Position numbers and translations under genes: made by a program
Part shown: in pieces, positions 21,469 through 29,561 of the stretch
How positions within the stretch are numbered: position 1 is the first letter of the stretch
How the letters are laid out: every line of letters starts with the position of its first letter
Notes under the pieces: generated by a model
Database searches by the model: none
Told to the model about the DNA's origin: nothing
The model's input: only the letters and a program-made list of their open reading frames with translations
Assembly (NCBI RefSeq): GCF_000956525.1
Contig: NZ_JYIW01000026.1
Span: 1-64,000 of the forward strand
Reading direction: 5' to 3'
Length of the DNA stretch: 64,000 nucleotides
Source: Microbacterium oxydans
Lineage (GTDB): Bacteria; Actinomycetota; Actinomycetes; Actinomycetales; Microbacteriaceae

Positions 21469-22410
21469 GTGACGATCGTTCCTCCAGCCCCCGGTGAGCC
21501 GCGTCGCCCCGCGGGGCCGCGCAACCCAGGTGACGCCTGGGTGGTCGCCCCGACGGGCGAGAAGTACTGGGGTCGCTTCGGCGCGGCCGGTCTTCTCGCG
21601 TTCGACCCGAATCGTGGCGTGCTGCTGCAGCACCGAGTCGCATGGAGCCACTTCGGCGGTACCTGGGGCCTTCCCGGTGGAGCACTGCATGAAGGTGAGA
21701 GCGCGATCGTGGGCGCGCTGCGCGAGGCGCAGGAAGAAGCCGGCGTCCCGGATGGCGCTGCCCGAGCCAGGTTCACGAGTGTGCTCGATCTCGGGATCTG
21801 GTCGTACACGACGGTCATCGCCGATGTGCACGAGCCGTTCGAGCCGGTGATCAGCGATCCCGAGAGTGTCGCGCTGGAATGGGTGCCGATCGACGAAGTC
21901 GCCGACAGGCCGCTGCATCCCGGGTTCGAGGCGTCATGGCCGGAGCTGCGTGAGTTGCTCACGGTGCGGCCCTCGGTGGTCGTCGATGCCGCGAACGTCG
22001 TCGGCTCGGTGCCGGACGGGTGGTGGAAGGACCGCGCCGGCGCTGCTGCACGGCTGCGTTCGGACCTCGCCGATCTCTCGGTGCCTGCCGAGGACCTCGG
22101 TCTCGGCGGGACGCGCTGGTTCCCGGAGGTCTCGCTCATCGTCGAGGGCAAGGCTCGTGCGCTGGGTGACTCGGAAGACGGTGTCGCCGTCGCGGCGACC
22201 GGAGCCCTCACGATCCCGACCGCCGCCGTGGCGGTGATCCGAGCCCCCGCGTCCGGCGATGACGCCATCGTCGAAGACGCTGCTCGCCGCGTCGCCGACG
22301 GGCAGACGGTCTTCGTCGTCACCAGCGACCGTGAGCTCCGCGTCCGCGCCGAGGGCGTCGGTGCGAAGGTCGCCTCCGTGCGTTGGCTCCGCGGTCTCAT
22401 CAACGGCTGA
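21469..22410 (+). CDS. Nudix hydrolase with extra C-terminal PIN/NYN-like domain
   Basis: A 313-residue protein. Residues about 20-150 are a Nudix domain with the box GALHEGESAIVGALREAQEEAG. From about residue 165 a second domain opens with VVVDAANVVGS and continues with WWKDRAGAAARLRSDL, DDAIVEDA and a late VFVVTSDRELR segment. That order of acidic motifs resembles PIN/NYN-type nucleases (Asp at strand 1, DSDREL-like end), so the protein may couple nucleotide hydrolysis with an RNase-type fold. The GTG start follows AAGGG. Substrate unknown. Confidence 0.8.
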   Translation: MTIVPPAPGEPRRPAGPRNPGDAWVVAPTGEKYWGRFGAAGLLAFDPNRGVLLQHRVAWSHFGGTWGLPGGALHEGESAIVGALREAQEEAGVPDGAARARFTSVLDLGIWSYTTVIADVHEPFEPVISDPESVALEWVPIDEVADRPLHPGFEASWPELRELLTVRPSVVVDAANVVGSVPDGWWKDRAGAAARLRSDLADLSVPAEDLGLGGTRWFPEVSLIVEGKARALGDSEDGVAVAATGALTIPTAAVAVIRAPASGDDAIVEDAARRVADGQTVFVVTSDRELRVRAEGVGAKVASVRWLRGLING

Positions 22411-22451
22411 ACTCGCTTCGGCCCCGACCTCTCGGATGAACCGTCGACTCT

Positions 22452-23927
22452 TCAGACGAACATCAAGCGGCGTGATGGGTGATCCCGGTACGAGCGACCG
22501 ATCGGACTGATCCATTCGATCTCCCCGCCGGGCAGTGCGTGCGCAGTCCACCGATGTCGGCCGTCGATGTCGGGGTGCTTCAGCGTGTGATGGCCTCGAC
22601 AGAAATGACTGAGGTTGTCGAGGCGAGTGCGGCCGCCCTTCGCATGATCATGGTTGTGATCGATGTCGCACCGGTGCACCGGCATGCGGCATCCGGGGAA
22701 GCGGCAGTGCTGATCCCGGGCGCGAAGATGTCGACGCATGCCCTCAGTCGGGGTGTAGGTATCGGTTTCGGTGACCAGGCCCGTCGAGTCGAGTAGGAGG
22801 CTCCATCCGCTGTTTCGCCCGGCCAAGTCGCGTGCGATGTCGGGGTGCATCGGGCCGTGCCCGTCGAACTCCGCGGGGCGGTCGTCGACTCCTGCGAGTG
22901 TCGTTGCTGAAACCGTGACCTGGATCCGCGCCGTGATGCCGTCGAGTCCCGATCCGTGTGCCTCGCTCGGGTCGGATGCCAACAGCAGGTCGACCAGGAG
23001 GTCTGCACGGATCTGGTCGGCCGTGCGCCGGTCGGCCGGGACGTGCACGACATCGGGGGAGTGCAGCGGGTCGGTGAGCGGATCGATGAGTCCGTGCAGC
23101 GGGTCGGTCGTGAACGTATCGGAGTCGCCGAAGATGACTGAACTCCCGAACATCGCGGAGACCTCGTCGAGTTCGTCACGGCTCTCGGGCGCGATGTCGA
23201 ACGGGAAGATCGGATCAGCGCCATCGTCGAGCGAGTCGGACGGGAGCACCGGCTCACGATCGTCGCGGGTGCGCAGGATATGGCGCGACATCTGAGTGAG
23301 CCGATCCCGGATCGCCACGGCGAGATGCTCCGGGAGCACCGCCGTCAGCAGGGCCAGCCCGTCATCGAGGGATCGGACGGTGACGCAGCGCTCCTCCGCA
23401 GCCCGTTGATGCCGCTCCCGGATCGTCTCGCCGACCAGCGCGGCGGCGATCTGGCGGGCTTGGACTCGTGTGCGCGCCGCGGTGTCGCGTTCGGCGACCA
23501 CGAGCGCCGCGGTCTCGTAGAGTCGGAGCGTCTCGGCATCCGCCTTCTCATTCCGCGCTGCCTCGGACACGACTGCCCCTGCACGGCAGATCTCGCGGAC
23601 GTGTGCCGCGGTGATCGTGCCCGACTCGAATGCCGAGCGTACGGCGGTGAACGAGGAGCTGAGCGCGAGCGCGTGAGCGAAGGCGAAGCCCACCGACCCC
23701 ATCGGAAGGCGTCCTGCGGCGGAGTACTCGGCGATCATCGAGCGGTAGATCGAATCCCGGTGGAACGGGCTCGCGGCCACGTCGGCATCGTGCACGACGA
23801 TGCGCTGCGAGATGAGTGACGATGCTCGGGCTTCGAGTCGCGCGATCTCGGTTCGCGTCTGCACCCATTCGTCGAGGAGACGGCGGCGCTCCTCGAGATC
23901 GAGGGTGAGATCTGCGGTGTCGGACAT
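22452..23927 (-). CDS. DUF222/13E12-type HNH endonuclease
   Basis: A 491-residue protein with the N-terminal DUF222 domain and a C-terminal HNH motif: RARDQHCRFPGCRMPVHRCDIDHNHDHAKGG, then LSHFCRGHHTLKH. This is the actinobacterial 13E12-repeat family, often present in many copies and linked to DNA damage in mycobacteria. I chose the start at 23927 rather than 23945, because the upstream ATG lies inside an SOS-type box and the -10 box TACACT sits six bases before 23927. It is convergent with the Nudix gene. Confidence 0.9.
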   Translation of the reverse strand: MSDTADLTLDLEERRRLLDEWVQTRTEIARLEARASSLISQRIVVHDADVAASPFHRDSIYRSMIAEYSAAGRLPMGSVGFAFAHALALSSSFTAVRSAFESGTITAAHVREICRAGAVVSEAARNEKADAETLRLYETAALVVAERDTAARTRVQARQIAAALVGETIRERHQRAAEERCVTVRSLDDGLALLTAVLPEHLAVAIRDRLTQMSRHILRTRDDREPVLPSDSLDDGADPIFPFDIAPESRDELDEVSAMFGSSVIFGDSDTFTTDPLHGLIDPLTDPLHSPDVVHVPADRRTADQIRADLLVDLLLASDPSEAHGSGLDGITARIQVTVSATTLAGVDDRPAEFDGHGPMHPDIARDLAGRNSGWSLLLDSTGLVTETDTYTPTEGMRRHLRARDQHCRFPGCRMPVHRCDIDHNHDHAKGGRTRLDNLSHFCRGHHTLKHPDIDGRHRWTAHALPGGEIEWISPIGRSYRDHPSRRLMFV

Positions 23928-23933
23928 AGTCAG

Positions 23934-23939
23934 AGTGTA
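23934..23939 (-). promoter_or_regulatory. -10 box of the DUF222/HNH gene
   Basis: On the - strand TACACT is followed after six bases by the ATG at 23927, which fits a leaderless transcript. The hexamer touches the SOS-type palindrome, so a bound repressor would block the promoter. Confidence 0.5.
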
Positions 23940-23953
23940 GAACATATGTACGA
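23938..23953 (-). promoter_or_regulatory. Candidate LexA (SOS) box upstream of DUF222/HNH gene
   Basis: On the + strand the site reads TAGAACATATGTACGA. It matches the actinobacterial SOS palindrome TCGAAC-N4-GTTCGA at 10 of 12 fixed positions and keeps GAAC and a near-complete second half. It sits 11 bases before the chosen start and overlaps the -10 box. Several 13E12-family genes of M. tuberculosis are known to be LexA-regulated, which supports the reading. Confidence 0.68.
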
Positions 23954-23963
23954 CATTGGGAGT

Positions 23964-24350
23964 TCAGTCTGTGGAGAACTCGCCGCCACGCTCGTCGCGT
24001 CCGCGGAGACGGTCGATGTCTCGCCGTTCGCGCTTCGTCGGACGCCCTGCGCCCCGATCGCGCATCCCGAGCGCAGCCTGCGGTTCGCGCTCAGGCGTTC
24101 GGTCTTCGTATGCTGCCGCGGCGATGGGTGCTCCGACGCGCTTCACGAGCAGCTGGCGGACGAACAGGATCCGGTCGAAGCCGGCGATCCTGATGCGCAG
24201 CTCGTCGCCGATTCGAACGGCCTGCGCGGCCTTCACCTTGTCGCCGTTCAGGCGCACATGCCCTGCACGGCATGCCGTCGTCGCGGCGGATCGTGTCTTG
24301 TAGACCCGGATCGCCCAGAGCCAGCTGTCGACCCGCACGGATTCAGGCAT
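23964..24350 (-). CDS. S4-domain RNA-binding protein (Hsp15-like)
   Basis: A 128-residue protein. The S4 fold covers residues 6-65 (RVDSWLWAIRVYKTRSAATTACRAGHVRLNGDKV), with a charged, Arg-rich tail ending in TKRERRDIDRLRGRDERGG. This layout fits the Hsp15/RqcP-type proteins that bind 50S-nascent-chain complexes during ribosome rescue. It overlaps the upstream YhhN gene by eight bases. The tail is typical of actinobacterial members. Confidence 0.82.
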   Translation of the reverse strand: MPESVRVDSWLWAIRVYKTRSAATTACRAGHVRLNGDKVKAAQAVRIGDELRIRIAGFDRILFVRQLLVKRVGAPIAAAAYEDRTPEREPQAALGMRDRGAGRPTKRERRDIDRLRGRDERGGEFSTD

Positions 24351-25017
24351 CGATGCTCCTGTTCTGCAGCGCGAGCACAGCTCCGGCGACGATCAGACCT
24401 TGCCCGATCGTGTAGGTGAACATGATCGCCGGGTCGCTCCAGGCGGGTAGGCCGTCGGGGAGGAAGAGGCGCAGCGCGAGGATCGTGTCGCTTGCGAGGA
24501 AGAACGCCGCGCCCACAGCGATCACCGGGCTGCAGCGAGCCGCGAACGCCGCTGTGCCCGCGAGGACCAGCCCGTAGGCGGCGACCGCGATGAACAGCCC
24601 GCCGGTGTGCGGTCCGAGGATGATCAGCATCGCGATCCACCACGCCACGGAGACCAGTGCCCACCACGGCATCCGCTTGCGGGCTAGATGGCGGGCGAAC
24701 AGCAGGATGTACGCGACGTGGGCGAGTCCGAAGAAGCCGAGCATGAGTGGAAGCTCCGGCGCGGTCGGGAAGAACGCGCCCACGCTGTCGCCGAGCCAGG
24801 AGAAGAGCAACGCGGCGAACAACAGGGCGACCGCGGCTCGCGGCCGGACACGTCGAGCGAACGCGGCGACCGCCAGCGCGAGCAGCGGCATCAGCGCGAT
24901 CTTCGTCAACCCGGCGAGCTCGCTTCCGATGCCGAGCAGGATGACATGCAACGCGGAGGCGACGATGAAGGGCGCGAACCACCAGACCAGGAGAGTCATC
25001 GAGGCACGGCGCTGCAT
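24343..25017 (-). CDS. YhhN/TMEM86-family membrane protein (lysoplasmalogenase family)
   Basis: A 224-residue protein with about eight hydrophobic helices. Family signature pieces are FSWLGDSVGAF and FFLASDTILAL, each with a conserved Asp in a membrane segment. Eukaryotic relatives hydrolyse lysoplasmalogens. In bacteria the substrate is not settled. It overlaps the S4 gene by eight bases. Another ATG, six codons in (MTLLVWW), is a possible start. Confidence 0.8.
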   Translation of the reverse strand: MQRRASMTLLVWWFAPFIVASALHVILLGIGSELAGLTKIALMPLLALAVAAFARRVRPRAAVALLFAALLFSWLGDSVGAFFPTAPELPLMLGFFGLAHVAYILLFARHLARKRMPWWALVSVAWWIAMLIILGPHTGGLFIAVAAYGLVLAGTAAFAARCSPVIAVGAAFFLASDTILALRLFLPDGLPAWSDPAIMFTYTIGQGLIVAGAVLALQNRSIDA

Positions 25018-25058
25018 CCTCTCATCGTAGGGTCGCGCCGGCGGGGTCGTCTCCGTGG

Positions 25059-25514
25059 TCAGGACTCGACGGTCACGTCGATGATGGTGTCGTCTGGTGC
25101 GAGGTGCACGGCCGGCCAGTACCCCTCGGGGAAGTGATCGCCGCAGGTGTCGGTGAAGTGCAGCACGATGGTGCCGTCCGCGGCTGCCTCGATCGTGTCG
25201 AGGGTGAGGTCGGCTGCCCCCTCGTCGAGTTCGTGCGGCTCGGGGTCGCTGTGGCTGAACCGGGTGACGACGGCATCCGATGCCCGGCGACGAAGTCCGC
25301 CGAGCTCGTTGACGATCGCGCGCAGGCGAGGAAGGAGCGGCGTGACCTCAGTGACCGTCGTGCCCTCGAGCATGAGCTCGAGCTCCCCGTCGTCGGTGGC
25401 GAGTGTCCCGACGAACCAGTCGTGTGTCAGGCTCTCGCCGTCCGTCAGCACGGTCGTCGCTCGGGTGAGGACGCCCAACTGGGCGTCGTCGATGGTCGGA
25501 TGCTCGTCGGTCAT
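25059..25514 (-). CDS. Conserved hypothetical protein, acidic
   Basis: A 151-residue soluble acidic protein. The second half carries DTIEAAADGTIVLHFTDTCGDHFPEGYWPAVHL, which resembles domains of the DUF2004 type, but I cannot confirm the match. There is no signal peptide or membrane segment. It sits between a membrane protein and an acetyltransferase on the same strand, with short gaps, so the group may be co-transcribed. Confidence 0.65.
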   Translation of the reverse strand: MTDEHPTIDDAQLGVLTRATTVLTDGESLTHDWFVGTLATDDGELELMLEGTTVTEVTPLLPRLRAIVNELGGLRRRASDAVVTRFSHSDPEPHELDEGAADLTLDTIEAAADGTIVLHFTDTCGDHFPEGYWPAVHLAPDDTIIDVTVES

Positions 25515-25523
25515 GTCTCCACG

Positions 25524-26108
25524 CTAGTTGCCGAGTGTCAGCGCCACGAGCGTCCGCCCCGGCTTCATCTCGGTCTTTTTCTCGAAGCCGGCCGCGAGGA
25601 ACGTGCTCAGCGTGCCGTGGAAGAGGTCGTTTTTGCGCTGCTTCTCGCCGCGGGTGTCGACGGGGTAGCCCTCGATCAGTCGTGCGCCCGAGGATCGGGC
25701 ATAGTCGACGGCAGCATCGAGCAGCAGACGATTGAGCCCTGCGCCGCGGTGCTCCCTGCGCACCACGAAGCAGGTCACAGCCCACACGGACTCGTCATCG
25801 AAGGGTTCGGTGGTCGCCGCCGCGATGATTCGTGTGCGGGGGATGCGCGCCTGCATCGTGCGTGGGCCGATGCGGATCCATCCCGCAGCATCGCCGTCGA
25901 CGTACGCGATGATGCCCGGCGGCGGCCCCGCAGCGATCTCCTTGCGGAACATCTCAGTGCGCTGCGGAGCGGTCGTCTCGTTCCAGTCCTTGTTGCTGAG
26001 CACCGGCCAGATGCACTGACAGCTCGCTCCATCCCCGCCGCCGGTGAGCGCGTGCTGCACGTCATCCCATCGGGCGGTCGCCGCCGCCGCTGTCGTGATC
26101 GTCGCCAT
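25524..26108 (-). CDS. GNAT-family N-acetyltransferase
   Basis: A 194-residue protein. The acetyl-CoA-binding core reads WAVTCFVVRREHRGAGLNRLLLDAAVDYARSSGA, with the RxxGxGxx-like loop given as RREHRGAG. An N-terminal cap with CQCIWP and RTEMFRKEIAAGPPPG precedes it. The acceptor substrate is unknown. It is divergent from the tRNA-Pro gene. Confidence 0.82.
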   Translation of the reverse strand: MATITTAAAATARWDDVQHALTGGGDGASCQCIWPVLSNKDWNETTAPQRTEMFRKEIAAGPPPGIIAYVDGDAAGWIRIGPRTMQARIPRTRIIAAATTEPFDDESVWAVTCFVVRREHRGAGLNRLLLDAAVDYARSSGARLIEGYPVDTRGEKQRKNDLFHGTLSTFLAAGFEKKTEMKPGRTLVALTLGN

Positions 26109-26177
26109 GCCGGAACGCTACGCCGGGCATCCGACACTCGGCAACGGTCCGGTTTCGCGGACGCCGTCCGGTGCAGC

Positions 26178-26183
26178 TAAGAT
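26178..26183 (+). promoter_or_regulatory. Candidate -10 box of tRNA-Pro
   Basis: TAAGAT lies 31 bases before the tRNA 5' end and is followed by a short GC-rich leader. No clear -35 partner was found. Confidence 0.4.
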
Positions 26184-26214
26184 AGTGGAGTTGCCTTCGC
26201 GAAAGCGGAGGGAA

Positions 26215-26337
<123 letters not shown>

Positions 26338-26399
26338 TGGCAAACGCCAAGGGCTCCAAAAGGGCTCCGGTTGTCCACAGCCTCTGCCAGGATGATCCC

Positions 26400-27128
26400 G
26401 TGCCGAACCCCTATGACGACGACCTATCGACTCTCCAAGGCCTGAACTTCATCCAGGATTCTGATTCTGCGAAGCACTTGCTCGCGTACGGCGTTCGGGC
26501 GCTTCGAACCGCAGCGTTCATCGAAACGACGCGCGACCCAATCATGACGATGCTCTCCATTGGCGTCGAGAAGATGCTGAAGCTCGGCCTCGGCCTCAAC
26601 CACATCGCGGAGAGTCGCACTTGGTTGCCTCTGAACGTGCTCAAGAACGAGTACCGCCACAACATCGTCAAGATGGAGACGCTGTTACGAGAGGCGATCC
26701 GAGACAATGTCGGACGGGCAACCAACCGCTACTGGGTGGATGAGGCGCTTGCCGCCGTGGAGAACGATCCTGTTTGGCTTCCGCTCGTGGCGGCGTTGAA
26801 TCGGTACGGGCAAGAGGGCCGCTTCTATTACTTGGACGCGCTAGCCGAGAATCCGCAACGAGAGGAAAGTCCGCAGGTGTTCTGGGACGCGGCCGAGCGC
26901 ATCGCCCTCGAGAACGAGCCTGAACTCGAAGCGCTTTTCCATCGGATGATCGCCGACTACTCACTCTCGGACGAGTTCTACAGACGGCTAAACGAGCGGA
27001 TGGCAGACAGTCTGCAACGCTACTGGGACTTGGTCGCGATGGCTGGTGTGCAGGGTGTGCTTGGTGACCGAGGCTCGGGCTGGGGCCACGATTTCAAGAA
27101 TGTCGGCCGCCAGATCATCGGAGACTAG
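26400..27128 (+). CDS. Unrecognised island protein, mostly helical (HEPN-like?)
   Basis: A 242-residue soluble protein with GTG start. I do not recognise the family with certainty. It is helix-rich. The segment MLSIGVEKMLKLGLGLNHIA followed about 20 residues later by NEYRHNIVKMETLLREAI is reminiscent of HEPN/AbiV-type proteins, but the canonical R-x4-6-H motif is not clearly present. Its place between the tRNA end of the island and the integrase remnant is where islands often carry defence or accessory genes. Function unproven. Confidence 0.6.
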   Translation: MPNPYDDDLSTLQGLNFIQDSDSAKHLLAYGVRALRTAAFIETTRDPIMTMLSIGVEKMLKLGLGLNHIAESRTWLPLNVLKNEYRHNIVKMETLLREAIRDNVGRATNRYWVDEALAAVENDPVWLPLVAALNRYGQEGRFYYLDALAENPQREESPQVFWDAAERIALENEPELEALFHRMIADYSLSDEFYRRLNERMADSLQRYWDLVAMAGVQGVLGDRGSGWGHDFKNVGRQIIGD

Positions 27129-27136
27129 CGACTGGA

Positions 27137-27675
27137 TCAGCCGCCGATAGCGACCACAGGAGCGACCGGCGCGCTCGCAGCCGAGATGTGCGCAGAGAAT
27201 GCCGCGCGGTGCGCGCTGAAGTCGCGCGGCCGGACGTGGGCGTAGACCTTGTCCGTGATGGCGTAGCTCGCGTGGCCCATCGCCCGGGATAGCTCATGCA
27301 TGTCGAGCGCCCGGGACTCCAGCGCCAGCGTGGCGAAGGTGTGGCGCAGCTCGTGGAAGTGCAGCCCGTCAAGTCCAGCCCGCGTGGCGGCAGGCTTGAA
27401 CGTGTACCGGTAGAAGCCCTTGGGGTCGAAGGCGCGCTCGAAGCTGAGCTTGTTGTGCCCCGGTACCTTGCCCGGCCACAACCCCGCCTCCAGGTTGTCG
27501 CGGTGTGGGTGCTGGCGCAGGTAGACGCCGAGGTCGCGGAACAGGCCATCGTCCAGGATCGGCACGTCTCGCACGGCCCGCGCCGTCTTCGGAGTGCCGA
27601 GGACGTAGCCCTTGCTGGTGTGGGTCATGTTCCGGCGCACCTGCACTTCGCCCCGGCGTAGGTCGATATCGCGGA
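27137..27675 (-). pseudogene. Tyrosine integrase, C-terminal fragment only
   Basis: The reading frame keeps RDIDLRRGEVQVRRN, the hairpin region TPKTARAVRDVPIL, then HELRHTFATLAL, MGHASYAITDKVYAHV and an Ala-rich tail. The His-Arg, His and Tyr catalytic residues are present. The N-terminal DNA-binding domain and the first catalytic Arg (normally in a GLRWGE-like motif) are missing. Upstream the frame runs into the start of an unrelated regulator, so this is a deletion remnant. Its position next to attL fits the original island integrase. An internal ATG at 27646 could still give a fragment of 169 residues. Confidence 0.82.
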
Positions 27676-27752
27676 TGCAATCCCGCCATCTCAGGGGTGA
27701 TCCGCGCCCGACGGGTCATCAGGAAGTCTCTGATCTCGTGCTCGATCTGCAT
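27676..27752 (-). pseudogene. N-terminal remnant of an MmyB-like regulator
   Basis: The first 25 codons read MQIEHEIRDFLMTRRARITP then EMAGL, closely matching the N-terminus of the intact MmyB-like regulator at 30301-31182 (VREFLMTRRARVSPEAADI). After that the homology stops and integrase sequence begins in another frame. A TAGCCT box six bases before the ATG mirrors the intact gene's promoter (TAACCT, seven bases). A deletion therefore removed most of a second regulator together with the integrase N-terminus. Confidence 0.72.
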
Positions 27753-27787
27753 AGGTAGAGGCTACGTCTCGTATTCCGGTGGTGGGG

Positions 27788-27811
27788 CACCCTGTCAGGG
27801 ACTGCCACTGG
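27788..27811 (+). promoter_or_regulatory. Island regulon motif, site A (upstream of DUF2255 operon)
   Basis: Contains TGTCAGGGACTGCCACTGG. It shares the core TCAGGGACTsCCAC with sites B-D. The -10-like TATGGA lies 25 bases after AGGGACT, close to the 23-25 bases at the other sites. It sits between the truncated MmyB gene and the DUF2255 gene, the position expected for an operator of a divergent regulator/operon pair. Confidence 0.65.
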
Positions 27812-27904
27812 TCAATCCTCCGGCGGAGTATGGAATCACACCCGCCCGCGATGGAGGTGCTGAATCGGCACATGACCCGCGAGCGGTGACGAAAGGAGTT
27901 CACT

Positions 27905-28285
27905 ATGACGACTTGGTCACCTCACGACATCGACCGCATCGCCGCCACCGACGACCTGCACATCGCCCCGTTCCGCGCCGACGGATCCACGTACGGCACC
28001 CCCACTTGGATCTGGTCCGTCGTTGTCGACGGTCGCCTCTTCGTGCGGGCGTGGAATGGCACGCGCTCGCGGTGGTACCAGTCCGCCGTCGCACAGCGTG
28101 CCGGACGGATAACCGCAGCCGGTGACACCTTCGAGGTGGGGTTCGCGCCGGCCGACGCCGCCCTGGAGGACCAGATCGATGCTGCATACCGCGCCAAGTA
28201 CAGCGGCAGCAGCTACCTCCCCCCGATGGTCGCGGCCGGCCCCCGGTCCGCGACCGTCGAGATCACACCCCGCGCAACCGCTTGA
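27905..28285 (+). CDS. DUF2255-family protein
   Basis: A 126-residue soluble protein with TWSPHDIDRIAATDDLHIAPFR, the WIWSVVVDGRLFVRAWNG core and a C-terminal AYRAKYSGSSYLPPMV. This pattern fits DUF2255, a small beta-barrel family often beside oxidoreductases and possibly flavin- or nucleotide-binding. AAAGGAG lies six bases before the ATG. It is the first gene of a three-gene operon under regulon site A. Confidence 0.78.
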   Translation: MTTWSPHDIDRIAATDDLHIAPFRADGSTYGTPTWIWSVVVDGRLFVRAWNGTRSRWYQSAVAQRAGRITAAGDTFEVGFAPADAALEDQIDAAYRAKYSGSSYLPPMVAAGPRSATVEITPRATA

Positions 28286-28305
28286 ACACAGAAACGAGCA
28301 ACACC

Positions 28306-28995
28306 ATGAAGATCGCAATCATCGGCACGGGAATGGTCGGACGCGGCCTCGCCGCACGCCTCGCCGGCCTCGGACACGATGTCGTCATCGGTACACGCGA
28401 TGTCGACGTGACCCTTGCCCGCACCACGCCTGACGGAATGGGCACTCCGCCCTACGTGCAGTGGCAGCAGGAGAACTCCAACGTGCGTCTCGTCACCCTC
28501 CCCGAAGCGGGCGCGCACGGCGAGGTCGTGATCAACGCTGCCAACGGGCAGAACGCACTTGCGGCACTGGAGGGCGTCGGCGCGGAACCGCTGGCCGGAA
28601 AGGTGCTCCTCGACCTTGCGCTCCCGCTGGATCTGTCAAAGGGTCTCCCGCCGACCCTCACCATCTCGAACACCGACAGCTTGGGTGAGCAGATCCAGCG
28701 CGCCTTCCCGGACGCTCGGGTCGTGAAGTCGCTCAACTCCGTCTACTACCAGGTGATGATCGACCCCACCCGGGTACCCGGACCGCACAGCATCTTCGTC
28801 GCCGGAGATGACTCTGACGCCAAGAGCATCGTCGAAGGACTTCTTGGCGAGTTCGGATGGCCGACCGAGTCCATCATCGATCTCGGTGACATCACCGGAG
28901 CTCGCGGCGTGGAGATGTACGCCCGACTCTTCTTCACTCTCTACAACGCGTTCGGCACGTTCGATTTCAACATCAACGTCACTCGCGCGAACTAA
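28306..28995 (+). CDS. NADPH-dependent F420 reductase-like / NAD(P)-binding oxidoreductase
   Basis: A 229-residue protein starting MKIAIIGTGMVGRGLAARLAGLGHDV, a Rossmann fold right at the N-terminus. It continues with VVIGTRDVDV, NAANGQNALAAL and VVKSLNSVYYQVM. This matches the F420-dependent NADP reductase-like family, used with F420 or other cofactors. An earlier in-frame TTG exists, but ATG 28306 places the fold correctly. It is the second gene of the operon, 20 bases after DUF2255. Confidence 0.8.
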   Translation: MKIAIIGTGMVGRGLAARLAGLGHDVVIGTRDVDVTLARTTPDGMGTPPYVQWQQENSNVRLVTLPEAGAHGEVVINAANGQNALAALEGVGAEPLAGKVLLDLALPLDLSKGLPPTLTISNTDSLGEQIQRAFPDARVVKSLNSVYYQVMIDPTRVPGPHSIFVAGDDSDAKSIVEGLLGEFGWPTESIIDLGDITGARGVEMYARLFFTLYNAFGTFDFNINVTRAN

Positions 28996-29021
28996 ACCAT
29001 CACAACACCAAAGGACACATC

Positions 29022-29360
29022 ATGGATAACACTGCAACATTGCCCAGCGTCGGAGAAACCTGGCTCGCAGACCTCGGCCCCAATACTCCGCTCCGACACT
29101 TCACCGTCGAGATCACCTTCGAGACCGCCACCCGCGTGTCGTTCCTCGTCACCGGCGGTGCCATCAAGGGCCGCACCGAGACGATGGAGTACACCACCAC
29201 TCAGGTCCGCGACGGGCTGTATGTGGTCCGATGGACCGAGCCCGACTCTCTCGACCACGTCACCCATATCGAGGACTACACCAACGGAGCCTGCATGGCG
29301 TCCTCCGTCATCGGCGGAGAGTTCGTGCAGCTGCACGGTACCTGGACCAAGGTGCGCTGA
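29022..29360 (+). CDS. MoaF-like small protein
   Basis: A 112-residue protein. The C-terminal half (YVVRWTEPDSLDHVTHIEDYTNGACMASSVIGG) matches the MoaF-type lipocalin-like fold seen in small proteins linked to oxidoreductases. The N-terminal half has the strand pattern FTVEITFETATRVSFLV. There is no signal peptide. A ribosome site AAAGGA precedes the ATG. It ends the DUF2255 operon and is followed by a hairpin at 29395-29426. Confidence 0.72.
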   Translation: MDNTATLPSVGETWLADLGPNTPLRHFTVEITFETATRVSFLVTGGAIKGRTETMEYTTTQVRDGLYVVRWTEPDSLDHVTHIEDYTNGACMASSVIGGEFVQLHGTWTKVR

Positions 29361-29394
29361 GCACTCCAGACCCACGTCTACGACGTGTCAGTCA

Positions 29395-29426
29395 GGCCGG
29401 GAACGAGATTCCTCTCGTTCCCGGCC
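29395..29426 (+). terminator. Terminator after the MoaF-like gene
   Basis: Perfect inverted repeat with arms GGCCGGGAACGAG and CTCGTTCCCGGCC around the loop ATTCCT. It lies 34 bases after the stop codon. Confidence 0.82.
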
Positions 29427-29499
29427 CGTTCTGCGTCATTGATGCTCTTCGGAACGGTGCCGGGTCCACAGACCAACAGTGCGCCGGCAACTGAACGAC

Positions 29500-29542
29500 A
29501 ATGCTCCTCTGCTCTGACGTCATGTCAGAGCAGAGGAGCATT
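29500..29542. terminator. Bidirectional terminator between convergent island operons
   Basis: A long perfect hairpin: the arm AATGCTCCTCTGCTCTGAC, a five-base loop, and its exact complement ending in a T run. It lies between the + strand DUF2255 operon and the - strand lipoprotein gene, so it can stop both. Confidence 0.9.
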
Positions 29543-29561
29543 TGTGCGGGGCGGCGCCGTT

